Positions 35,083 through 42,636 of a stretch of DNA of 64,000 nucleotides are shown here, one piece after another. Both the position numbers and the translations under genes were made by a program. Position 1 is the stretch's first letter. Each line of letters begins with the position of its first letter. Below the pieces are notes generated by a model. That model did no database searches, had not been told where the DNA came from, and saw nothing but the letters and a program-made list of their open reading frames with translations. This stretch comes from CAVREM01 sp963728825 (GTDB lineage: Bacteria > Acidobacteriota > Vicinamibacteria > Vicinamibacterales > CAVVIG01): positions 1,612,001 to 1,676,000 of the forward strand of contig CAVSLA010000004.1 in NCBI GenBank assembly GCA_963728825.1. Direction: 5' to 3'.

Positions 35083-35939
35083 TCAGGCTCCCGCGCCGCG
35101 GCCAAGGAGATCGGCGATGGCGTACCCTTTGTTCGTCACCCGAAATACCTCTCGTTTATGGCCAACGTCCTGTACCAGATTTAGTTCGATCAATTGCTGG
35201 AGCGCCCCATCCCAAGTCGCTTCCGATCTCGGATTGCCTGGCTCAGCGAGCTCTCGACCGTTTGTCTGTATTCCCAGCCCTCCAAAGGTTTGGAGCCGCA
35301 GAATTGTGCCCGAATTATCGGCCGCCGCTTGAAGGAGCAACCCCCGCGACTCGTCGGAGAGCGCAGCTATGACTGGGTCTCGGCTTCGAGCGGCTTGGTC
35401 AACAGCAAATAGGTTCAATTCAGCATCGGTTCCGATGCTGAATTCTCGGATGACAGTTTGGGCTAACTGGCGGGAAAGCTTGTCGCGAAATTCCTGAACC
35501 GAGTCATAAGATTCGATCAGGCCGCGGTTTTTGCAATCGGTTCGAAACTCGCGAAGCGCACGATACTGGACATCGTCAACGCTGTCAGGTCTAACGGGTG
35601 CATCGGAAAATAGATCATGGTGGGTTTCTTCACTCTCAGGTGTTCCTCGATTTCTTCGACAGTCCCGCTTGGCGACTTTCCCGAAGGACTGCCGATGCGA
35701 GTCCAAAATACGGCCACAAGTAGGTCGCAGCCGTCTAAAACCTTGTTGATCAGCGCCTGCGGACGAGCCCCCATCTGCGGCGCCGCATGCGTGTCCCAGC
35801 CAACCGGCATCAGAACGACGCTCTTGTCCTCCGAATGCACTGCGTTCCAATCGTGAACAACGTCCTAGACGATTTGGCGCTCCAATGCGACGTCGCTTGG
35901 CGATGCGATCATTACCTTGATGGCTCTCGCAACGTACAT
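35083..35939 (-). pseudogene. Decayed DUF4062 (TIR-like) domain gene
   Basis: The reading starts at ATG 35939 behind GGAGA and gives MYVARAIKVMIASPSDVALERQIV, a typical DUF4062 opening. A TAG follows at codon 25 (35867-35865). After it come WNAVHSEDKSVVLMPVGWDTHAAPQMG and LLVAVFWTRIGSPSG, also family-like. A second lesion in the AAAA run at 35607-35610 shifts the frame. The rest (APVRPDSVDDVQYRALREF, then a C-terminal winged-helix-like end) continues to 35083. DUF4062 is a TIR-like domain often found in defence or signalling proteins. Two independent lesions argue for true loss of function. Confidence 0.75.
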
Positions 35940-36001
35940 TTCACTTCTCCAATGCAGCCGTCAGTCAAACGCGCGGGATTGCGCCATCTTCGGACGCCGC
36001 G

Positions 36002-36026
36002 ATTCTGCCCGCGATTCTGCCCATCG
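36002..36026 (-). repeat. Paired GGCAGAA motif, copy 3 (candidate arm site, right end)
   Basis: CGATGGGCAGAATCGCGGGCAG is a close variant of copies 1 and 2, here with two GGGCAGAATCG units spaced 12 bases apart. It lies about 115 bp inside attR. Together with copy 1 near attL it would flank the core site in the excised circle. Confidence 0.55.
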
Positions 36027-36141
36027 GCTGTGAGGCTCTATAAAAACTATCAATGATTATGCGGGTTTCGCGCGAGGCGAAGAAACGAAAAAAGGCGCCG
36101 CAATGTGCTGACATCACGGCGCTTATCGTTACTTCCTTTTA

Positions 36142-36189
36142 GCGTTCGCAACGCGGAGGTCGGGAGTTCGAGTCTCCTGCCGTCCACCA
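36142..36189 (+). repeat. attR: right copy of the 48-bp attachment-site repeat
   Basis: Duplicate of the tRNA-Ala 3' part with one base different, lacking the 5' half, so it is not a functional tRNA. It marks the right border of the island. Beyond it the chromosome resumes with tatC. Confidence 0.92.
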
Positions 36190-36304
36190 GCCTTCGCTCG
36201 CCCCTCGGGCGAGCTTCGGCTTGGCAAGCCGGCACTTTTTCAGCTTTTTCCACGTTCGCATCGACACGCGAGCGAGCTTCACCGAGCTGGCGTAGAATCC
36301 GCCC

Positions 36305-37078
36305 GTGGCAGCTGCCGCCGCCGCGAGGAAAGCCTATCTCCCGCCGCCCGAAGAAGACCGGTTGCTGGGCGGGATGCCGATCCTCGAGCATCTCGACGAG
36401 TTGCGGATGCGTGTGATTCGGGCGCTCGCCGGGGTTGCCGCCTGCACCGCGCTCGCGTTCCTGTTCATCGTGCCGATACGCGACTTCGTGATGCAGCCGA
36501 CGCTCGCCGCGTTGCCGCCCGGCGCCACGATCATCTTCACGAATCCGGTGGAAGGGTTTTCAGTCTACCTGCAGATTGCGTTCATCGCCGGCTCGGTGCT
36601 CGCGGCGCCGGTCGTGATGTTCCAGATCTGGCGGTTCATCGAGCCGGGGCTGCACGCCAACGAACGGCGCTTCGCCATTCCGTTCGTTGCCCTTTCCTCC
36701 GGCGGCCTGGTCGCCGGCGCGGCATTCAGCCACTACATCGCCTTCCCGGCAACCATCGCGTTCCTGGCCAGCTTCAGCGATCCTCGCTTCGCGGTGTTCA
36801 CGCCGCGGCTGCAGGACGTGTTCGGGACATATCTGCGGCTGCTGCTCGGCATGGCACTCGCCTTCCAGATGCCGCCCGTCGTGTATCTGTTGGCGCGAAT
36901 GCGTCTGGTCACTGCCCGATGGCTGCTCCGTCGCTTCAAGTACGCCGTACTGCTCATCGCCGTCGCCGCTGCCGTTTTGACGCCAAGTCCGGACCCATTT
37001 AACCAGGCGCTCTATGCCGCGCCTATGCTTGGGCTGTATATGCTCAGCATCGGCGTCGCCTGGCTCGCCAACCGCTGA
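36305..37078 (+). CDS. tatC: Sec-independent protein translocase TatC
   Basis: Receptor subunit of the twin-arginine translocase in the cytoplasmic membrane. The N-terminal motif MPILEHLDELRMRVIRAL is diagnostic. Six membrane helices follow, with EGFSVYLQIAFIAGSVLAAPVVMFQIWRFIEPGLHANER and the conserved LTPSPDPFNQALYAAPML near the end. GTG 36305 gives 257 residues. No tatA or tatB is nearby. It starts 115 bases after attR, so the island may have separated it from an original upstream neighbour or promoter. Confidence 0.93.
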   Translation: MAAAAAARKAYLPPPEEDRLLGGMPILEHLDELRMRVIRALAGVAACTALAFLFIVPIRDFVMQPTLAALPPGATIIFTNPVEGFSVYLQIAFIAGSVLAAPVVMFQIWRFIEPGLHANERRFAIPFVALSSGGLVAGAAFSHYIAFPATIAFLASFSDPRFAVFTPRLQDVFGTYLRLLLGMALAFQMPPVVYLLARMRLVTARWLLRRFKYAVLLIAVAAAVLTPSPDPFNQALYAAPMLGLYMLSIGVAWLANR

Positions 37079-37120
37079 CGTCGCGGCGTTTGCACACAGA
37101 CGCCGCAGGAGGGTAGCCGC

Positions 37121-37384
37121 ATGTTTGGGGTGATTGGCTGGATCATTTTTGGCCTGATTGTCGGGGCGGTCGCCAAGCTGCTCATGCCGGGCCGGGATCC
37201 GGGCGGGATCATCGTGACCATGGCGCTCGGGATTGCCGGCGCCCTGCTCGGCGGCTTCCTGGGCCGCTCGCTCGGTTGGTACGGTGAAAACGACGGCGCG
37301 GGCTTCCTCATGTCGCTGGCCGGGGCCGTGCTGCTCCTGGTGATTTACCGGCTGATGGTCGGCCGCCGTCGGCAGACCATCTGA
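37121..37384 (+). CDS. GlsB/YeaQ/YmgE family small membrane protein
   Basis: 87 residues with three hydrophobic helices and the family signature GWIIFGLIVGAVAKLLMPGRDPGGI followed by LGIAGALLGGFLGR. Such transglycosylase-associated proteins are linked to general stress responses, and the molecular role is not established. It is followed immediately by a hairpin with stems GTTCGGTC/GACCGAAC. Confidence 0.85.
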   Translation: MFGVIGWIIFGLIVGAVAKLLMPGRDPGGIIVTMALGIAGALLGGFLGRSLGWYGENDGAGFLMSLAGAVLLLVIYRLMVGRRRQTI

Positions 37385-37386
37385 CC

Positions 37387-37407
37387 GTTCGGTCAGAGAG
37401 ACCGAAC
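37387..37407 (+). terminator. Hairpin after the GlsB-like gene
   Basis: Perfect 8-bp stem GTTCGGTC / GACCGAAC with loop AGAGA, starting three bases after the stop codon. No U-run follows, so it is either a weak intrinsic terminator or an RNA end-protecting structure. The next 260 bases hold nothing recognisable. Confidence 0.5.
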
Positions 37408-37668
37408 AGCCTGCTCTAGCATGGCGGCAGAACTTTTTGATGAGTTCTGCCGCCACTGGCCTCGAAATCTGTTCCTACCGCCGTTACAAACCAGTGACGT
37501 GCTTACAGATCTGTGTGGTGCCTGACGGATACGTGCACAAGTCCAGCGGGGCCATAGGATTAAGGATTCCCACCTTCTAACAGTATTTGGCCAGAAACCG
37601 CAAAAACTGGTGCCGGCATCGCTTTTGCGCATAGGGGAAGCACCCAAACGTTCGACGAGAGGCTCGCT

Positions 37669-37902
37669 ATGTGGAACTGGTTCAACTGCTATCTCTCCGG
37701 CCGCCACGATTACGGCAAGTGGTGCGAGTCGGGCACGATCTTTCTGCGATGCGTCCACTGCGGCCGCCGTTCGCCGGGCTGGGCAATCGACGGTCGACAG
37801 CGTTCGGCCCGTACTGATGCGCCGCCGGCCAACGCGACGACGCTCCGCCCCGCACCGAGCGCGGCCCGCATCGTGCCGTTCAATCGCGGCATCGCCAGCT
37901 AA
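37669..37902 (+). CDS. Small conserved Cys-containing protein
   Basis: 77 residues starting MWNWFNCYLSGRHDYGKWCESGTIFLRCVHCGRR. The CVHCGRR knuckle with the earlier Cys pair suggests a zinc site. The C-terminus is low-complexity and basic. I recognise the N-terminal pattern as belonging to small uncharacterised bacterial proteins, but no function is known. Stands alone. Confidence 0.6.
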   Translation: MWNWFNCYLSGRHDYGKWCESGTIFLRCVHCGRRSPGWAIDGRQRSARTDAPPANATTLRPAPSAARIVPFNRGIAS

Positions 37903-37981
37903 CTCGGCGACCGGCGCTCGCGGCACCCGCGTGAGTTCCGCCCGTTGACAGTACAGCGAGCGGGCGAAGAGAATTGAGCGC

Positions 37982-38347
37982 GTGCCGGTCCCTCGAATCT
38001 CCAAAGAAGATCTCAAACAGCGGCTCGACGGTGGTTCATCCCCCGTGCTCGTGGACGCGCGGCTGAAGTATCCGTACGAGCACAGCACGGTGCGGCTTCC
38101 GGGCGCGATTCGTTACAACGGTGACGGCCCGGCGCCCTCCCTGCCCCGCGATCGCGATGTCGTCGTGTACGATTCCGATCCGAACGAGCTGGCCAGCTCA
38201 CACGTCGCCGCTATCCTCATCCGACAGGGTTATCGGGCGGCGACGCTGAAGGGCGGAATCGCCGAATGGCTGGCGGCCAATCTGCCAACCGAAACGAAGG
38301 AAGCGCCGAAACAATCGGCCCCTGAGCCGGGCGCGTTGAAAGGTTAG
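37982..38347 (+). CDS. Rhodanese-like domain protein lacking the catalytic cysteine
   Basis: 121 residues from GTG 37982. The fold is clear: SPVLVDARLKYPYEHSTVRLPGAIRY near the N-terminus and GYRAATLKGGIAEWLAANLP near the C-terminus. The active-site loop reads VVVYDSDPNELASS, with Asp where sulfurtransferases carry Cys, so it is probably a non-catalytic rhodanese domain. It sits immediately before a PolX/PHP paralogue. Confidence 0.8.
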   Translation: MPVPRISKEDLKQRLDGGSSPVLVDARLKYPYEHSTVRLPGAIRYNGDGPAPSLPRDRDVVVYDSDPNELASSHVAAILIRQGYRAATLKGGIAEWLAANLPTETKEAPKQSAPEPGALKG

Positions 38348-38454
38348 CGATCGCTTCCGACGGATCCGGCGCCACCACCCCTGCAGCTCTGCACCAGACG
38401 CTCAACGAGCTCGCGGCGCTCGCCACGATTCGCGGCGACCTCGTCGATTCCGCA

Positions 38455-40089
38455 TTGTTCTCCGATGCCGCTTCGCTGGTCCGATCACACGGCATCGATT
38501 CCGATGCCGACCTCGGTCCTCTGCTCGCCGCGCCGCCACCGGGCACCAGTCCGGAGCTGCTGACGCGTCTTCGCCATATGTACGATGCCGGCGGATGGGT
38601 GTTGCTGGAGTCGGCGGTGGCAGATCTTCCAGCCGACCTGCGATGGCTGTTCGAGTCGGGCGCCGTCAGCATCGAGCAGCTGGCTGCGCTGCATGCGCGA
38701 CTGGGAGTGACAACCGCCGCGGACCTGGCGTCTGAAGTGGTCGCCGAGACGATGCGCAGCGTTCCCGGATTCGACGCGAACATCGAAGCGGCGATCGCGG
38801 CGGCGCTGCCCCATCTGCGTGCGGCGGTGCCGCGCGTTCCGCTTGGCCGCGCCATGGCGATCGTGCAGCCGGTCATCGACTGCCTGAGGAACGCCGGCGC
38901 CCCCTGGACGTCGCCGGTCGGATCGCTGCGGCGCGGCCGCGAACTGATCGGCGACGTTGAAGTGCTCGCGCCCCTCGACGACCCGCGCGCCGCGTTCGAT
39001 GACATCCTGGCTCTGCCCGACGTCGCGCGGCTGCTGCACCGAGGCCCGCGCCGGCTTTACGTCCTGATCGATCGGGTGCAGGTCGGCGTCCGCTGTCCGA
39101 TCGAAGCCGAAGCGGGAGCGGTCCTGCTCAATCTGACCGGCAGTCGCGAGCATCTGAAGCGGCTCGGCGATCTCGCGGCCGACCGCGGATGGCAGCTGAC
39201 GTCCCGGGGGCTGGAGGTCGGCGGATCCGCGCTGATTGCCGGATCCGAGGAGGAGATCTACCGGGCGTTGGACCTGCCGCTCATTCCCGCCGAGATCCGT
39301 GAGGGCATGGACGAAGTCGGGGCGGCCCGCAGCGGCAAGCTGCCGGCGCTGGTGTCGCGGCAAGACATGCGCGGCGATCTCCACATGCACACGGATTGGA
39401 GCGACGGCCGCGACTCGGTCGACACGATGGTGCAGGCGGCGGCGGCGCTCGGCTACGAGTACATCGCCATCACCGATCATTCGCCGCACTCGGCCGCGAC
39501 CCGCAACCTCTCGGCGGACGGCATCGCGCGACAGGCCGATGAAATCGCCGCGGCGCGGGAACGTCATCCTCAGATCACCGTCCTGCACGGCTGCGAGGTC
39601 GATATCCTCGAGGATGGCCGGCTGGACTTTCGGGACTCGATTCTCGAGCGCTTCGACATCGTGCTCGCCTCGCTGCACGAGCGACACGGCCATTCGCCGG
39701 ATCGCCTGCTCGACCGCTATCTGGCGGCGATGCGTCACCCGCTCGTGTCGCTCATCACGCATCCGACCAATCGCTATCTTCCCTATCGCGACGGCTACGA
39801 GCTCGATTACGACCGGCTGTTCGAGACGGCCGTCGCGACGCACACGCTCATCGAGATTGACGGCGCACCTGCCCACCTCGATCTGGACGGCGGGCTCGCC
39901 CGCCGGGCGGTCAGCGCCGGCGCCACCGTGGCGATCGACAGCGACTGCCACCGCGCCGAGATGCTCGACCGGCAGATGCAGTACGGCGTGATGACGGCCC
40001 GCCGCGGCTGGGTCGAGCCGCGACACGTGATCAACACCAGGCCCCTGCCGGCGCTGCGCTCCTACATCGCTCGCAAACGCGGCCGATAA
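38455..40089 (+). CDS. PolX/PHP paralogue with degenerate polymerase site
   Basis: Family X DNA polymerase fused to a PHP phosphoesterase domain. The polymerase region has GSLRRGRELIGDVEVLAP, where the usual Asp-x-Asp is Asp167-x-Glu169. RVQVGVRCPIEA has Gly211 where the third catalytic Asp is expected. The PHP domain (from about residue 303) keeps its metal ligands: RGDLHMHTDWSDG, ITDHS, CEVDI, DSDCH. Homology extends upstream of TTG 38455 (LNELAALATIRGDLVDSAL), but no ATG, GTG or TTG occurs between there and the in-frame stop at 38323. The start is unresolved, either a CTG at 38389 or a sequence error. An intact-motif copy is at 52708. Confidence 0.85.
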   Translation: MFSDAASLVRSHGIDSDADLGPLLAAPPPGTSPELLTRLRHMYDAGGWVLLESAVADLPADLRWLFESGAVSIEQLAALHARLGVTTAADLASEVVAETMRSVPGFDANIEAAIAAALPHLRAAVPRVPLGRAMAIVQPVIDCLRNAGAPWTSPVGSLRRGRELIGDVEVLAPLDDPRAAFDDILALPDVARLLHRGPRRLYVLIDRVQVGVRCPIEAEAGAVLLNLTGSREHLKRLGDLAADRGWQLTSRGLEVGGSALIAGSEEEIYRALDLPLIPAEIREGMDEVGAARSGKLPALVSRQDMRGDLHMHTDWSDGRDSVDTMVQAAAALGYEYIAITDHSPHSAATRNLSADGIARQADEIAAARERHPQITVLHGCEVDILEDGRLDFRDSILERFDIVLASLHERHGHSPDRLLDRYLAAMRHPLVSLITHPTNRYLPYRDGYELDYDRLFETAVATHTLIEIDGAPAHLDLDGGLARRAVSAGATVAIDSDCHRAEMLDRQMQYGVMTARRGWVEPRHVINTRPLPALRSYIARKRGR

Positions 40090-40090
40090 C

Positions 40091-41956
40091 ATGCGGGGCA
40101 CCGCCGCCGGCTTCCTGGCGCTGGTCGTCTTCCTCGTTTATCGGGCCACCCTGCTTCCCGACTTCGACCTCGGGGACACCGCCTCGTTTCAGACCATGGG
40201 CGGAGAACCGATCATCACGCCGCGCGATGGTTACCCGCTCTACTACGCCCTCGCGCAGCTGATCGTTCTCTGCTTCGACAATCAGGCCTACGCGATGAAT
40301 CTCCTGTCGGCGCTGGCCGGAGCGCTGGCGTGCGGCGTGCTGCTGCTGGTTGCCGTGGAGTTGTGCGGTTCGCTGTTGGCCGCCCTGGCCGCTGCCGTGC
40401 TGTTCGCCGCGTCGTACACCTTCTGGAGCCAGGCCGTCATCGCGGAGGTCTACACGCTGCATCTGCTGCTGATTGGATTGACACTCCTCCTGCTGCTCCG
40501 CTGGTCTCGCGCACCGACGACCGGTCGCCTCGCGGCATTTTTTGCCGTCTACGCGCTGGCTTTCGGGAATCACCTCTCGATGATCCTGCTGTTGCCGGCC
40601 TACACCTTTTTTCTTCTGATGGCGGCGCCCGACGGTTGGCGATCGATGCTTTCCGCGCGCGTCGTCCTGATGGCTGCTGTGCTGGCCGCCGCCGGCCTCG
40701 CGCAGTATGCGTGGAACTTCTCCGCGATCTGGCATGGCGAAGAATCGCTCGTGGACGACCCTGCAGACGTTCTGGTTCGATGTCACGAAAAGCGACTGGC
40801 GCGAGACGATGGTGCTCGAGGTGCCGGCGGATGCTGGCCGGTGAGCGGGCCCGGATGTACTACTTCGACGTGCTCCAACAGTTCGGCGCGGTCCCCGTGG
40901 CGTTCGCGGCAGCCGGTCTCGTTCGTCTGGCGGCCGTCGACTGGCGGCGCGCAACGTTGCTGCTTTTGATCTTCGCCTCGTTCGTCGCGTTCGCGTTTGG
41001 CTATAACGTCGGCGATCCGCATGTGTTCTTCCTCGGATCGCACTTCGTCATCGCCCTGCTCTTCGCCTCGGGACTCGTCGCGGCTCAGCTGACTGTGCCG
41101 AGTGCCGTCAGGTCGTCGATCGCACTCGCTGGAATCGCCCTGGCTTCGTGGAACCTGTACCAGAACTATCCGGCCCTCGACAGGAGCCGTGATGTCAGGC
41201 CGACCGAAGTTCTACGGTCGTTTACCGACGGTCTGCACGAACAAAACGCGCTGCTCCTGAGCGACCTGAACTGGCAGGTGCAGAACGGGCTTACCTACTT
41301 CGGACAACATGTGAGGCCTGAACTGCTGCATGCGCGGCCTGCTGACATATTCCTCTACGCGCCGGTGTTCGTCCGCGACAATCTGGCCATCGGTCGCCAG
41401 GTCATGGCCACCGAGCGCGCCGCGCTGCAGCTCGAAGCCGGATACGGCCCGCTCTTCACCATCAAGCCCGATCCTGGTCAAGTGATGCTTCCCTCGCTCG
41501 AGGAGGTCGTACGCCAACTGCCGCCTGGGTCGCGATACGTGCTTTCGGTACCTGAAGCCGACACGCGAGTTCCCGCTCGACGGAGACCAGCTTGAATCGG
41601 TGCTCCAGCACTTGAGCGGCGGAGGCAGCAGCTCCCTCGGCGAAGAGGACTACATCGTGTTCGCCGGCCGCGCCGGCACCACGCCGCAGCTTGTCCATCG
41701 GGCAAACCGGCCGTTCAAGAGCCGCGTGATGCTCGATGGCGTGACGGTCGACATCCGAATGGAGTCGTGGCTGGCGTTCGACACCATCCGTCGGATGGGG
41801 TTCGGCCAGGTGATCGCGAACCGGCACCATGCCCTGATTGTCGAGCGCGGCGTGAGTTTCGTCGCTCTCGATGACGACGGTCGACCGCTGAGGACGGCCT
41901 ATGCTTCGGGGATCTATGCGCCTCAACCACGGTACCTGGTGCTATCGTCTAAGTAG
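40091..41956 (+). CDS. DUF2723 (GT-C-like, GT117) membrane protein with at least three frameshifts
   Basis: The first 220 residues form a polytopic protein with the DUF2723 opening FDLGDTASFQTMGG and GYPLYYALAQL, FWSQAVIAEVYTLH. These proteins are probably membrane glycosyltransferases. The reading then breaks near 40745, continues as LQTFWFDVTKSDWRETMVLEVPAD, and breaks again near 40830 into RARMYYFDVLQQFGAVPVAF with more helices. A third break near 41551 leads into LKPTREFPLDGDQLESVLQHL and the end GIYAPQPRYLVLSSK. All three breaks are single-base changes, so either the gene is decayed or the assembly is faulty here. It overlaps nothing and runs straight into lolA. Confidence 0.7.
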
Positions 41957-41958
41957 GT

Positions 41959-42636
41959 ATGCCGGTTCGTATTGCGTTCCTCCTTGCCGTGCTGACGCTT
42001 GCCGCTCCGGGAGTCTCCACCCAGAGTCCGCCTCAGTCTGCGGATGAGCTGGCGGCCGCCCTCCAGCGCAAGTACGACACGGTCCGCGACTTCTCCGCCG
42101 ACTTCGTCCAGACTTACCGCGGCGGCGCGCTGAACCGCGCGATGAAGGACACGGGCCGCGTCGTCGTCCGCAAGCCGGGCAAGATGCGCTGGGAATACAA
42201 GACGCCCGAGGAAAAGCTGTTCGTGTCCGATGGTGTCCAGACGTCTACTGGTACGTGCCTCAGGACAGACAGGTGCAAGTCAACGAAGTGCCCACTGACG
42301 ACCGAATCAGCACGCCTCTGCTTTTTCTCGCCGGCAAAGGCAACATCACGCGGGACTTCACGGCCTCGCTCGCCGAACGGCCCGATGGGCAGGCAGAGGG
42401 GACACGCGCCTTGAAGCTCGTCCCCCGCACCCCCCAGCCGGAGTACCGATTGGCTTATCATCGTCGTCGATTCGCAGACGCTGTCCCTGCGCGGCCTTGT
42501 CACCGCCGATTCGCAGGGCGGAACGTCGAGCTTTTCCTTCATGAATCTGAAGGAAAATGTGAGCCCGGCCGATAAGCTGTTCGCCTTTACTCCGCCGCGC
42601 GGTGTTGAAGTTGTCACTGATGCCTTTCGGCGCTGA
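41959..42636 (+). CDS. lolA: Outer-membrane lipoprotein carrier protein LolA (two frameshifts)
   Basis: Periplasmic chaperone carrying lipoproteins to the outer membrane. A signal peptide (RIAFLLAVLTLAAPGVST) is followed by LAAALQRKYDTVRDFSADFVQTY and VRKPGKMRWEYKTPEEKLFVSDG. A break near 42240 leads into VYWYVPQDRQVQVNEVP, and a second near 42447 (one extra C) into DWLIIVVDSQTLSLRGLV and FMNLKENVSPADKLFAFTPP. The joined protein is a normal LolA. Its 3' end overlaps the secretin start by 17 bases. Confidence 0.85.

Larger units (their letters stand above)
28995..36189. mobile_element. tRNA-Ala-integrated genomic island, about 7.15 kb
   Basis: Bounded by a 48-bp direct repeat (28995-29042 and 36142-36189, one mismatch), the left copy being the 3' part of tRNA-Ala. 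A tyrosine integrase lies at the left end pointing into the tRNA. The interior is visibly poorer in G+C than the flanks and holds unknown or decayed genes: an ART-like protein, a Pro-rich lipoprotein, a zinc-motif protein, a winged-helix remnant and a broken DUF4062 gene. No conjugation, capsid or terminase genes are present. It is therefore a small integrative or satellite-like island, possibly no longer self-mobile. Confidence 0.9.

Noticed and set aside
35607..35610. Programmed frameshift in the DUF4062 gene
   Set aside because: The site is a plain four-base run without a slippery heptamer or obvious stimulator, and an in-frame TAG further upstream already breaks the gene.
36142..36189. 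Possible second tRNA-Ala gene
   Set aside because: Only the anticodon-loop to CCA part is present; the 5' acceptor and D arm are missing. It is the attR copy.
29000..36190. CRISPR array or prophage genes in the island
   Set aside because: No regularly spaced repeats with unique spacers are present, and no capsid, portal or terminase motifs were found.
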